DNA of 64,000 bases from positions 56,131,048 through 56,195,047 of the forward strand of contig CM055311.2 of the NCBI GenBank assembly GCA_029255685.2, read 5' to 3'. The position numbers were made by a program, and so were the translations under genes. Below, piece by piece: positions 45,633 through 57,737 of the stretch (position 1 is the first letter of the stretch; each line of letters begins with the position of its first letter). The notes under the pieces were generated by a model. It ran no database searches and was not told the DNA's origin. It saw only the letters and a program-made list of their open reading frames with translations. The stretch comes from Silene conica. Its lineage: Eukaryota; Streptophyta; Magnoliopsida; Caryophyllales; Caryophyllaceae.

Positions 45633-46188
45633 TGTTATTATGTTTGTTCTGACGATAGTTATTGTGCAAGCCGTTCTTACCCTTTGAGACCGTTCTATAC
45701 TATAATTCTATAATTTGTGTTTTTTTTTAAAGAGCATCATCAAAATTAGTTAAATCAGCAATGGTTTTCGGGACCGGACTAACTCTATTTGGCACTAAAA
45801 TTTCTTTTAAGTGAATTAAAATACTTTAAAGTTGCATAACTCATACATTTATCATTAATATATCTTTCTATTACATAACTTAAAATACGATGAAATAAAT
45901 CATCAGACAAATTCACTACTCCAGCTTTAAATATTTTTTGCTTATATTGATTGGTTAGCTAATTGTTCTTATATAGTTTCTTTCGTTGTTTGTATTATTA
46001 CTTTTATTACATTTGTTATCACTATTGATATTTTCACTACTCCGGTCGTATTTACTATTATGTAAATATTTGTACTTTCACTACTGTCGCTTTAATATTG
46101 ATAATAGTGTTCACTACTCATGCTAGCTGTCAATATTCTTATTTTGACGATTCAAATAAGCTAATTTATATCATATTAATGTAACCAA
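45633..46188. other. AT-rich segment, nothing recognised
   Basis: Short repeated phrases such as TTCACTACT(C)CNG and TTATTACTTTTATTACA occur, but no gene or element boundary can be shown. Confidence 0.35.
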
Positions 46189-46537
46189 TCATTATATATA
46201 AAAGAAGAATGTACAAATGCTGACGTGACGCAACAATATTTCAGAAAATTGCATTTTGAAGTGTTCTTATTCACTTTGAGTTTCTTAGTGTTAAAACAAC
46301 CAATAAAAGTAAAAGTCAAAATTTAATTCAATTATTAAACCTAAACGTAATAAATATAAAACCGTCTTAATTATACTTTCAATTTAATATTGTTATATTA
46401 ATTATGAGTAATTAACCTGCGTCTCCTCTTGGACTACGTTTCGCAAGAAATTTCTATTCTATTATCCAACTAAAACCTCCTTTATTGGAAACAAATAAGT
46501 TTTCATTTTTAACTTATATTTTATGCTATTTAAGTTA
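46189..46537 (+). mobile_element. Possible Helitron 5' fragment
   Basis: A|TCATTATATATAAAAGAAG followed by AATGCTGACGTGACGC resembles the start of many plant Helitrons (TC, TATATA, then a GACGTGGC-like stretch). It is cut off by the 3' terminus of the minus-strand Helitron at 46538. Confidence 0.3.
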
Positions 46538-46570
46538 CTAGTCGTTCTTCCGCGCGCGATGCGCGCGGAA
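46538..46570 (-). terminator. Helitron 3' hairpin and CTAG terminus
   Basis: GC-rich 10 bp perfect stem with a GAT loop (plus strand), ten bases from the terminal CTAG. It acts as the rolling-circle termination signal in this transposon class. Confidence 0.85.
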
Positions 46571-46949
46571 TTCCAAAGGACGTAATTTTTCACTATGTTA
46601 ATATTCATAATTTCAATAGAGTTTTGATATTTTTTTTCGTATCATATTATATATTGTATAACTAATGAATGGAGTATTTGATTATAATCATATAGTATAT
46701 CTAAAAGCTGTAAGTTACGTAAGCTTTGGGAAATGGGAATCATTTTCATGATTTTATACACATGCGATAAACTTACTATCTTGATAGTTACTATTGATAT
46801 AGGAAATGATTGTTACGAATATAAAAGGAACAATTTTCATGAGGATTTCATAATTTAAGCAATAGTCCAGCTAAAGTTAAAATGATTGGAATACAATAGT
46901 GGAGCTAAAGTTTAAACATTTTTACATCAAACTTATTGCTACGGGGTTA

Positions 46950-47487
46950 TCAGTCTGAGTCGTAATATGCCTCGTCCTCTGAGAATATATTAAAAGGACC
47001 ATCTTCATAGACACTTAAATCGTCTTGGTCCCTATTACCCTCCATCCAAACGTGGTAGATGTATCTTGCTTCCTTTGTTGGTAAATCAAGGCAGATACAT
47101 TCGATAGAAAATACACGACCCCACCTTGTCCTGGTGATTAACCCGCCACTCCTTTCGCTCTTCACTTGAATTTTATAATCAACCGCCATTTTAGATGTTT
47201 CTTTGCCAACTGCAAACAGAGAAGCCCATTTTTTACATACTTCAGCCATACTACGTTTGTCTTGATGGTTGAGTCTGCTGAAAATGCTGGTCATCAACTC
47301 ATCAGAACTGAGCAATAGATGGTGTATTCTGCTAGCTCCAGTTGCTTCCTTCAGTACGTACTGCGTGTTGAACAGTGTTTTTGATGTGAATTGTTGTTTT
47401 TTCCATTGTATGTAATCATGCTCAAACTTATGCCTATCTTCTTTGTCAAAGTAGACAACACGAACACAAGAAGACATACTTGTGAAG
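46950..47487 (-). CDS. F-box-like protein, copy 1 (175 aa)
   Basis: An open frame of 175 codons starts at the ATG 47477-47475 (MSSCVRVVYF). Residues about 55-95 (LLLSSDELMTSIFSRLNHQDKRSMAEVCKKWASLF) have the spacing of an F-box: helix, RL, then the VCKKW core. F-box proteins recruit substrates to SCF ubiquitin ligases through SKP1; that role is inferred only from this motif. The N-terminal part (YFDKEDRHKFEHDYIQWKKQQF) and the acidic C-terminus ending YYDSD match copy 2 at 52249-52759 and define a small family not recognised here by name. A good splice acceptor (ATTTTGCAG, exon from 47487) lies ten bases before the ATG, implying an upstream leader exon. The frame is intact, while copy 2 is broken. 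It lies 380 bases from the Helitron terminus, antisense to copy 2. Confidence 0.65.
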
Positions 47488-49666
47488 CTGCAAAATTTAG
47501 ATATTGAAGCTATACAATATCAGAAACGACATGGCTTGTACAGGAAGAAATCAAGATTACAGCAAACAATAGTATCTTCAAACAAGCAGATCAGAACTAT
47601 AAGCAATATCACAACAATATTTCTTTTTTTAGGCTATGGCTGGTTGTATATGGTTTGGATAAACGATGATTATGAATGGTGTTGTATTTTTCTTCTTTAC
47701 TGGTAATTGATATCTGTTATGTGCTTGAACATTATACATAATCATTGAATTTATTTGAAAGTGTTGCCTTCCTGTTGATTTCAATTGGCTAATGAACTAT
47801 TACTAACGGAATGTGTGACATAATAGAAAATATGGGATGTATAGATACTGAACAAACCAGAAGTTAATGTTATATTAATTAGACTGCAAATTACATTGAA
47901 ACTACAATCAGATTCATTGGTAGTTTAAACAAAATTAAGATTTATAAACTACAATCTGTTTGGAATATGTCATGTACTCGAACATTTGCAAAAACATAGA
48001 TTGCAGTCTGTTTGCTATATAACTACATCTGCAAGACACATTTAACTATCACCATCACTACCTTAAGAGTGCATAATTTCAACATCTTTGAAAGCACTTG
48101 AAAAATACGATGTAAATACGCTGTTACACACCACCCAATTATTAGTCCTTATTTCTTTTGGTTTTCAACATGACATTAACGTCCTTTTTGGGCTTATGCT
48201 TGATCTATCACGCACCTCCATACAACCACCCACATAAATTACCTGTAACCTACTACTATAACACATAAACTATGTCACTCTATACATGGCATGATGGCAA
48301 CATTTCTACCCCCACCCCACCCCCCTGTACTAACTTCGTCAATTCTCATAACCTTGTTTTCATATAGTATACCCGACAAGCCAACACAATACAATCGTCC
48401 TAGTAGAATATGTGAAGGGATCATAAACAGGATTTCAGTTCAGATATGGTTACAGGAAATTAAGGTTGCATATCAACACTATAATTTAGAAAGAAAAAAG
48501 AAAGTAACTCAGCAGCAAAATGTGGCGTATCATTACCTGCATCAATTCTGATGAGGGCCAATTCTGAATATACGACATTTACTGCCATTATTTAGAATTA
48601 TTGAGTATTCCAGAGTGACTAAATTATATACCATCTACAAAAGAAAAACATGAAAGAACCAAGTAAAAAGCCAAAAGGGTGAGCTACTGTAGTATAGCTG
48701 GATTCCGTTACCCGTTCCATCGTCTAATGGTAGTTATTAACAATAGGGTTCTTTGGAGATTTATTCGGCATGATGACTACCAACTCTCGTCATTAGAGTT
48801 AATGATGGGGCCTCGTTACAAGATTGTCTAACCAGTGGTTCCTGATGATCATATCACCCCAGGTACTTCTCCTATTGTAATGGATTCGAGTTAAATCTTT
48901 TTAATTACGCTTAGCAATGCTGGAGTACTGTACTTCAGTGGTCATTGGCAACATTGTCCATAAGCGCGAGCACTATCCTTAATCTTAAAACAGCACCTTG
49001 AAACCAAACCAAGATCAGTACTGGTCTCGACCTTAGGCTACAATCCTACAATGACAAGTACATATCTAGTTCTATGAGTTAATCTATAAGTCTTATTACT
49101 TACATGCACACTATGTATGCAGAAGTCTATCACTACCGTTCCTGGCTCTTTCAAACCACAACCCAGACCCCTATACTAACAAAATCCTGAGTTTTCAACA
49201 AGTCTACATCCCTCTTGGAATTACTGAAGGAAGCAAATGGGTCAATAAAGAAACACTTTACACATACTTACAGCCGAAAGTCGGGATCCAGTACCAAACC
49301 ACGTTGAACTTCAGGCCATATATATACCTACATTGTCTCTCACTCTTAACCCAGTTTCGTCATCATAAGCCAGACATACATTTTACATTTCCTTGATTTT
49401 GGTAAAATTGTTTGTGTCTTTCAACATTAACAACATTTTAATGCAAGAGTTAATCAACACCACAGCAGCTCAATCAATTAACACGAAAGTCAATCAAACT
49501 AATCAAGCTAATTAATATTTCTGAACAAAACAATTCTAACAAATAATTCCTAGTATAAATAATGTTCCTGAACATATAATCGTATCAGTATGATAATTGT
49601 AATTTAATGTACAATTCATTAATACACTATTTAGGTTTGATTATATTAAAATATAAAAAAACATAC
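47488..49666 (-). other. Probable leader intron of F-box-like copy 1
   Basis: No gene is seen in about 2.2 kb. It is bounded by a good donor (TTAAG|GTATG, minus, at 49667/49666) and a good acceptor (TTTTGCAG, minus, at 47488), so it is best read as one long intron in the 5' UTR. The open frame at 48291-48551 shows no motif. Confidence 0.35.
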
Positions 49667-49835
49667 CTTAACGGCGGCAGATAGACGCAGAATAATTGAT
49701 GCAGTGTTTTGGTGTTGAACGTAGTTTCGTGTGATGGTGCCGTCTGATGAAGGAGGTTGTAGGCAAAGGTTGTTGATTTTTTACAGAGAGTATTTTGTAG
49801 AAGCTGAAGTGTAGAACAGAAAAGAGAGAAAGAGG
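49667..49835 (-). other. Candidate 5' UTR exon for F-box-like copy 1
   Basis: On the minus strand a CT-rich stretch (CCCTCTTTCTCTCTTTTCTG) is followed by A/C-rich leader-like sequence without ATG-initiated long frames, ending in CCGCCGTTAAG|GTATGT, a strong donor. The composition is typical of plant 5' leaders. There is no transcript support. Confidence 0.3.
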
Positions 49836-50945
49836 GTATAAATCTTTTTAATTATATTAACTTAATATACAACATACATTAAATGGAAAATATATTAAAA
49901 GTTCAATGTAAATTAAGCACTTATTAAAATTATCTCAATATTAGGGAATTTGATTATAAATTTGAATACATCATGTTAAATGAACGATTTTAGTGAGAAA
50001 TCCTCCATAAGAGTGAACAGTAGAGCAGTGCTCTCGTGCGTGGGGTGTGATGAACAGAGGCATGTTTGTCCTCTTCCCTGTCATTCTTACTCTGACTTGC
50101 TTCTCTTCTTATGCTCCCATTCACTTTATTTTTCTCTTATTCTTCTTCTTTTACTCTCAATCACAGACACTCCTCCATCGTCATCATCGTCCTTAATTCC
50201 TCAACACCACTTTTAGCATAATCATCAACAACAATCTGGATCAAGTGAGTATTATTCCAGTTATTTGTTATGTTGGGGTTTGTTATGCTATTTGGATGGC
50301 TCATAATTCGGCTAGAGTTGATTTGGTGATGCCTTTCCCTGCAACTTTGGTGAACGGAGTATTTCAGGATATACATATCAGATGGGAGTATAAGAATTCT
50401 AAGATGTTGACCGACAAAGATTAAATCTGGATATATAGCATAATTTAGGCGTTTCTATACAGTTTCATAGAGTAATTTGTTTTCGTGTAGCTGGTTTTCC
50501 CATTTTTTGATTAATATAATTACCTTTTCAAAAAAAATTGACATTATTAAAGGAAAAATAGTAAAAATAACTTTCTGGCCGAGAAAATGTATTATTTATA
50601 TGTGGATAACTACTTGTATATTTTGTAAACAATATTGACTAATTTTAAAATTCAAATGAGGATGTATGAACGTAATCGGGAAGTCGAAATGAGGAAGCAA
50701 GATAAGGTAATGAATTGAGTAGAAGACAGAGAAAAGACTATTCATTACCTAGCATGTATATGGTACACTGCGTTACTGTTTATCAAAATGAATGTCTGCA
50801 AACATGTAAGTATAAGTATTATTTGTAAGACCAATATGATATTAAAAAAAATTTAGATAAGTTTGACATGCTTTAGATCCTCGTTTGATATTGTTTATCA
50901 TATTGTCAATTTGTTTTGTAAATATATAGCGGGTTTGTGATGCAT
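49836..50945. other. Region between the divergent F-box-like genes
   Basis: AT-rich. A CT-rich, leader-like stretch on the plus strand (about 50085-50244, ending TCAA|GTGAGT, a donor-like site) mirrors the minus-strand leader, hinting at a bidirectional promoter between them. No coding gene is seen. Confidence 0.25.
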
Positions 50946-51524
50946 TAAATCTCATAATTTGATGTTTAGTAAATATTGGACCACTTAGATTTGTTATGAT
51001 GTTCTTTTTTTTGACACTTAAAACAATATAATCAATTTGGTCTTGATAATGCACATGACCCTATTGCAATTTGATTTTAAACAATACAAAATTTAACCCA
51101 AAAGAAAAGAGCGATTAACACTAAAATTGATCTAAAGGAGTAAGTGGCACAATATAGAAATTTAGGTTCTGGTTTAAATGTATTTTATACTTTATTAATA
51201 CACGATTGGCTGTTAACCGAAATTGTGTATGTTACCATACTAAATCTCATAAGTTGATGTTAGTAAATATTGGACCACTTAGATCTGTTATGATGTCCCT
51301 TTTTTTTGACACTTAAAACAATATAATCAATTTGGACTCGATAATGCACATGATCCTATTGCAATTTGATTTTAAACTATACAAAATTTAACCAAAAAGA
51401 AAAGAGCGATTAACACTAAAATTGATCTAAAGGAGTAAGTGGCACAATATAGAAATTTAGCTTATGGTTTAAATGTATTTTATATTTTATTAATACACGA
51501 TTGGCTGTTAACCGAAATTGTGTA
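50946..51524. repeat. Tandem duplication, two ~290 bp units
   Basis: TAAATCTCATAA(T/G)TTGATG begins units at 50946 and 51241, and both end GGCTGTTAACCGAAATTGTG. The period is 295 bases, with only scattered differences. Non-coding. Confidence 0.93.
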
Positions 51525-52248
51525 GTTAACACAGACCTCCCCTTGATTAAGCGGGTGAGATACGATATCAGTGTTAACTCTGGGAGGGACCCCATGGATG
51601 CGTTCTTAAAAAGTTAGAGACTCAAATCAAAGATAGGGATTATGTCACAATAGTGCGTTAATTTTCAAAATAAAAATACTTTTCCATGTACGACTCCAAA
51701 CATGACTTGGCCAAACATACCAACCCCATTTGGCATTTCATACGAGAAAAGTTCATAAACTTCCTCCGAAGTAAAAGGTAACGGTTGCTTATCACAGCTG
51801 TCTGAACACAATTGTTTATGTGAATATTTTTTGTTACACATTACTAAAAAATTTTAAAATTTGACATTCTTATAGAATTCATGACGCTAAATCAAACAAG
51901 ATCATACATAACTATATTTTGTCTTATAAATTAACAATAATATGAGTATTTGAATGAAACATTTATTGAAAGAAGAATATAATTGTTTCAATTTATACCG
52001 TCGCTATACGGAAATATGCAATTTAAGAAAAATACGGATATAATGGTAATAATTATGTACGTTACATAACCATTAGCTGCTAAACTAAAAGACGGCTAGC
52101 ATGCCCTTTACGCTTCCCTAAACTATCTGATTATACACTACTGTACTATATAATTACTACCATTAGCTGTTACCCTCCAACCTTCATCATCCATAATCAT
52201 TGTGATCATTGTCCCTGCCCACAAACCAAAAACTCCTGCACATCTAAA
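51525..52248. other. Upstream region of F-box-like copy 2
   Basis: No gene seen. It holds GTTAACAC (51525-51532) and its complement GTGTTAAC (51571-51578), and a TATA-like CTATATAATT at about 52145, roughly 100 bases before the copy 2 ATG and well placed to be its promoter. Confidence 0.35.
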
Positions 52249-52759
52249 ATGGACAAACCCTGTGGAGAAGTAATGTACTTCAACGATGATGATAAGCCAA
52301 AATTTGTTGAAAAATATGTTGATTGGAAAAAAAGCCAGTTTCAGTCCACCACCCTATTTACAAAAGCAATTGTTGAAGAGGAAATGCCCTTTGGCAGCAG
52401 ACCTCATCACCCATTCCTCAGTTTACGAGAACTTACTGATCATGTCTTCAACAAGCTCGATAGGCAAGGCAAAAGGAATATGGCGGAGGTCTGTAAGGCA
52501 TGGGCAGGGCAGTATCTTGTTGGTACAGCTAGAAACATCTAAAGTTGACCTATATTATGATCATGAAATTGTGAGGGAAAATCGTGGAAATCAGATATGG
52601 GTGACCAGAAACCAGAGACTGGTGTCAATTTCCTGCTCATGCAAGCCGCAAAAGTCAAAAGCTAAGAAGAGAAAGGAACGTTACAGGAGGGGCAGAAGCT
52701 CAAAGTATGCGTATGTTGAGAAGTCTGGCAGCGAGGGGTACTATGACTCTGATTGCTGA
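52249..52759 (+). pseudogene. F-box-like protein, copy 2, frameshifted
   Basis: Starts MDKPCGEVMYFNDDDKPKFV at 52249 and runs to a stop at 52540-52542. The segment LSLRELTDHVFNKLDRQGKR followed by NMAEVCKAWAGQYLV matches the F-box-like core of copy 1. Right after it the similarity (ETSKVDLYYDHEIV ... SEGYYDSDC, compared with ETSKMAVDYKIQV ... EAYYDSD in copy 1) moves to the next frame and runs to a stop at 52757-52759. One base has been lost or gained near 52520-52530. No splice sites that would rescue it are obvious, so it is a probable pseudogene or a sequence error. A TATA-like element lies about 100 bases upstream. The two copies are clearly homologous but far diverged, so the duplication is old. 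Confidence 0.68.
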
Positions 52760-53614
52760 GCCTGGTAATAAGCTAACCAATAATCTTTCTGAATATACAT
52801 CTGCTATGTTTATAGCTATTGTAATGCAAGATGTTATGCATGTTTTGAGTTAAGCACTATTTTTGTGGCTACACTATTTCAATTTGGACTGCTCATAGCA
52901 TTGTTTATTTTCGATTATTAGTGCAGTTTATTTAATGATAAGCTAATATTTTTGTAACCTGTAATATTATGTTGTTAGAATTTTGGGATTTTACCATAAT
53001 CAGTAGGTAACTTGTAAGATTAATCGTCTGCCTTGGATGATGATAGAACATGGCAATGTATATGGTTATGTTTCTCTCGTGTTTATGTTATTAGCGATTT
53101 GAATTTGATTTGTGATTAGGAAGAACATGTGACCATATATGTCTTTCATAATAGATACACTGCTGCATGGCGCATTACTATTAGTATAGGGTGCTATGTT
53201 ATTTGGGTTTTGTTGGTAACCTTGACCCTTTAACAACTTCCTTATGATAATGATGTTATGTACTAGCTGTGTACTGGAGCTATATAGATGTGTTTATTAA
53301 CGGTTTGGATTGAAAGAATATTATGTATGATTTCATTGAGCAAGGCAATCAATGACATTATTGGACACCGAGTCAGCACGCCTAGGGTTTATGGTTTTAG
53401 TCTATTATAGCTAGAAATCGTGGACCATCTCAAGTTACTAATATAGAATATATAGATGAACTTGTAATATAAAGAGTTCAGGTTGACATGCCTTTGTCAA
53501 CTAAGCAGTCATTAATTGTGCATACTATGAGCACTATAACATCAAAAGACAAACGTGTAATATAGATAGAGTTCACGTTGACGCTGGTTGTTAATTTGGG
53601 GTAGTCAGTGGTTC
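52760..53614. other. Intergenic, nothing recognised
   Basis: Sequence between the F-box-like copy 2 and the end of the RPA-like gene. The two genes converge here. No repeat or gene is seen. Confidence 0.35.
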
Positions 53615-56492
53615 TTAATTTGGGGTAGACAGCACTGCAGATGGGGATCCTGACTTCTCCTTCCTACACTTCCTTTTTGGGTGTTGTGGGTGTGACAAAC
53701 TTATTGTCACATCTTTCCCTGAATCAACAATTGTTGGATTACTTGGAGTCACAGGCTGGTCATGTTTAGCAGACTCATCAATACCTATTGTAGACATACG
53801 CTCGGCATGCTCAGTGCAATTAGTAGGTTTGATTTGTTTGATGTTAATGTCCCAAACATGTTGGCTTTCCTGTGTGCTTCCTTTAACCTTTTGTTCCACA
53901 GTGAGGTCAGGACCACTGTTGTCAGCACTCACTACGACACGCTTCATTATCCATTGCAGCACATTGTTGGTTGACAGGCTATTAGCTGGGGCTACCTGAG
54001 CTTTGAAAGGCTTTGTATCAAGTAATCCTTTGAGTGTTGTAAAGGTTGGCTCATCGGACTGCCAAGCGATACACAAGTTAATATGAGGAGTTCTACTACT
54101 TTAAAAACAATTCGAAATAAATATAGACTCACATTATGCTTCATATGGAATATGTCAGATGCGGACATTCTGAACAGTTGTTCAGTAATCTCTGTAAACA
54201 TAGTAAAGGATAGTGTTCCAGTGCCTGTTTGTAGTATTTGAGACACATTACTCTATCTGTTAATCATCTTGAAATCTGACATTTCTAATAAGTCTATGAA
54301 TACAATTTGTGTTAAAACTTCTGTAGTGTTTGGACTTCTGTCGCGTAGTTGCAACAGTCTGTTATGATGTAGGATTATTGATACAGTTTGAGTTGTAAAT
54401 ATGGTGCAGGAAATGATGTAGAAATTTTGCTACCTTTTTGGAACGAAGGGTTGAGATGGTTGTTGTACTGTCAGTGAGTACAGGCATCTTGACATTAAAT
54501 AGTCGGTTTTGCAACTTCGTCAACGCCATAGTGTGGCTAGCCATCCTGCATATTCACGCAGATCAAACATTAGCAGTAGTACATTTTGTCTAGATTATGT
54601 TTTGTTTTTTCGCATGTAGCCTAGTTCAGTACCATGCTTTGAGAGCATCAGCTTTATCACCATCAGGTGAGTGTACAAAAACAGTTGAAGCAGATGTTGT
54701 CATTGAGAATCCTGCTACATTGCAAACTGTATTAAGATACTGCTAGATGTTGTAATGATGCAATATATTAGACTATGGAACGTGTAAATCCAGATTGACC
54801 ATAACTATCAGAACCTTTATGCATTGATACTCTGAGTGCTGTTATGCCAACTGTCCTAAATTTACCATGTTCTGATATAAGCAGGGTGCAGTCATCCTGA
54901 ACTAGATCATCCCAAACTGAGATAGACAAAGGTTGTGTAGTACTGCAGGAGCATTTATATTAGCAACAGCAGTATTATGATGTTCAATGTTATTGATATG
55001 TAGAATAATATGTATTTCAATTACTCAAAGTACTTGGCACCAGTAACCTGTTGTCGATTAATATGACTTCATGGACAGCTGTTTCACGGGCCTTTGATGT
55101 GACAATCTTACGTGGCTGGTCCTCTACAAAGAGTACAACACCAACTATATCTACAATGTATAAAACGTATGTTCGTAAAACGTTAGTTACAAACAGAACA
55201 CATTGTTAGTACATGCAATATATATAGACAGATTATTATTTTGAAGTGTACCAAACATTTCACTATAGTCAGGTGTCCGAGGTATCTGGGAAATTGGACG
55301 ATAGTTAATATCAGCACATCCACCATCAATGTCCATAGGCATGATAATGGTACGTTTATTGAAGGCCATCTGATAATCTAGATCAGATTCATTTGTTTTA
55401 TACTCAGGCTTAAGAAGACATATGATAGCATTTGATATCTCATATTTTTGATTGCGCTTGATAGCATCCTCATATATGTCAACTTGATCAGCGAAAAGAG
55501 CAGCACGCATTTTGTTCCCCTGTTTAAAACATGTTCAGCAAACCAACTTATCAAAGACAGGATTACATATGCACAAAGCTCATGTTGGTATATCAATAAT
55601 CATAATCAAGCAAACTTTAATAATCAAGGTTTCACATTTATCTATGCAATAAGTACTAATCTATGTTAACATAGGTGGATGAATGAATAGTACACAAGAG
55701 GATAAAATGAGACATTGTCTTTAGAACATGATATTTGAAAATTTAATAACAAACGAATGATCGGAATTTTAATAACAGTAGGTCAGTAACTTTCGAGTTT
55801 CAGGCATGATGAATGGTTCCTTATTTGTCGTACTTACTTTATTCATCCTTTTGTTCAAGTGGATTGATCACAATTTTTTCACTTTATAAAACACAGCATA
55901 AAATTAAATTCATCTTCTCAATTATCATCTATGTTCATCATTGTAGTCTGGAAATCTTAATAAGAGTAGTTTAAGACTAACCATGCAAAAGTGAATTAGG
56001 TGAAGAAATCTAATAGACATTAACTACTGATAGTTGTAGTATATGTATCTGTGTTGCAAAACACTTATCTAATTGTTAGGATTTTAAGTGATTATTTATG
56101 TATAACCACTGTCAAAATAATCCATTCATAGAGAGGTACACTAAAACATTCATTATCGAGAAGTAATTATCTATACATTAGGCTTGTTATGAAGTTTTAC
56201 TACTTGTTTAGAATGTTATTCATATCATGGTCAAATTAACCTAGAGACATTTAGTTATCCATAGAGGTGAAAGACGAAGAGCACAATTGCAATGTGTCCT
56301 TGTTATATAATACGTGGTTATTAAATTTGTATGAATGGGTTCAAAAACCTTATCATCTTCGAATAACAAGCTTTGGTATTGCTTCTTTACAGGAGATGCC
56401 TTTGGACGACGCTTCTCGACTACTTTCACATTGACCTTGTAGTTTTTGGTAGTGTCAGTTAACTCATCGAGGTAGACTTTACGAGGTTTCAT
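53615..56492 (-). CDS. RPA70-like single-strand DNA-binding protein of the Helitron
   Basis: RPA coats single-stranded DNA, and plant Helitrons often carry a copy thought to help rolling-circle transposition. A phase-consistent exon chain can be read: 56349-56492, 55252-55519, 55048-55150, 54815-54942, 54633-54711, 54434-54545, 54133-54224 and 53615-54058, all with GT..AG ends. Exon 1 starts MKPRKVYLDELTDTTKNYKV, like other Helitron RPA proteins. Exons 2-3 hold a DUF223-type OB fold (RAALFADQVDIYEDA, KYEISNAIICLLKPEYKTNE, DIVGVVLFVEDQPRKIVTS). Exon 4 has SISVWDDLVQDDC, and exon 7 has a C-terminal OB piece (TLSFTMFTEITEQLFRMSA). The zinc-finger cysteines expected before exon 7 were not found, so the gene may be decayed or an exon missed. 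The tail is lysine-rich (KRKCRKEK). Confidence 0.72.
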
Positions 56493-57737
56493 TCTGTTGC
56501 AAGAGAAGATTAATAAGTGTGTATTTAAATTAAATGGATCACAACATTTGAAGGAGTAACTGATGGACTTAATATCTCTAATTTCTTAAGGGTTGATGCT
56601 TACCTAAAAATTTAGAGATGTTAAGTTACAAATTCATACTTGGAAAGGGTGTGTTGGAACTTTAGCTATGTTAGACTCAGGAAGAATATGACAAAATATC
56701 AACTGCTTATTAATAGTGTATTTGTCCACATAATAGAGATGGAGTGTAGTATTAGTGAAAGCCCATACCAAATTATGTACAGTAGTGATTGCTTAGTAGG
56801 TTTACTGTGCACTGTGAATTACGTGGGATTGTCTAACATAGTACATTATAGGAGTATGGTGTATGTACTAATTAGCCTTGTATAATTCAGGGATTTGTAG
56901 ATTTAGCAAATCTGGTTTATTATTTAAAGTATTATAGTAGTTTGCAACAGGAAGTATTAGGTTACTGTTACGATTCTTATATTAGACTACATCGGTCTTT
57001 TTTTGGCCAACGCTTGTTGAACTCGCCATGTTTACGTAAATGTAACAAACAACGTATTTTACCAACTACAACTGTAGGTAACCATTGTAGATGAATTATT
57101 GTCGTTTTTATGAGGTGTCGCTTGATAAGTTAAGTAGTTGATCGGTCGTGATGCAGACAAAATATGTAATTACCTATGACCCTCTTGAAACTCAACAAAC
57201 TTTATTACACTTAATGGGACGATAGTTTTGCTCGATAGCTCTATTATTACTAAATTTTACAGACTATCTGTATAGAGGTCTAATACACTAACATCTGTAA
57301 TGCGATGAGCATGTAAAACGTAATAGATATAGGCATGTGTTTGTAATACACAAATTATGCCTAACATTACATAAGGCGTTGTTCAAGGATTTGATTACTG
57401 AATCAGAGTCAAATTAATGCAATGCTGTTAAACGAACTTGTTATGGAATTCAAGTTCTTACAGCAAACCAAATATATGTCAATATTCTGAAGCATAAGTG
57501 TCTGCTAAAATTTCTCAATAGTATACATTAGGAGCTGTCCTAAGCAGCAAGACAGTATATCATTGTGTTACAGTACGTACAACCAAGATTCTGCAGAATG
57601 TAACCATTATCTAGGTTGATGTAATAACACAAATGTCATAAGGACAAACTATACGTATCTTGCCAATGCCGTATACATATTGAGCAATTATAATTAGTTA
57701 ACCAAAATATTGGTGCAGTGTCAGCTGCTAGAAAATG
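56493..57737. other. Spacer between Helitron helicase and RPA-like genes
   Basis: No gene seen. It presumably holds the promoter and leader of the RPA-like gene and the 3' UTR of the Rep/helicase gene. Confidence 0.4.

Noticed and set aside
48715-48775. tRNA-like stretch CCATCGTCTAATGGTAG
   Set aside because: A box-like only; no B box or acceptor stem.
51525-51578. GTTAACAC/GTGTTAAC inverted pair as a transposon end
   Set aside because: Short, with no target duplication or matching partner element.
52500-52545. An intron to explain the frame change in F-box-like copy 2
   Set aside because: The similarity resumes within a few bases, too close for an intron.
53762-53999. Plus-strand proteins opposite the RPA-like gene
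   Set aside because: Antisense shadows of its last exon without motifs.
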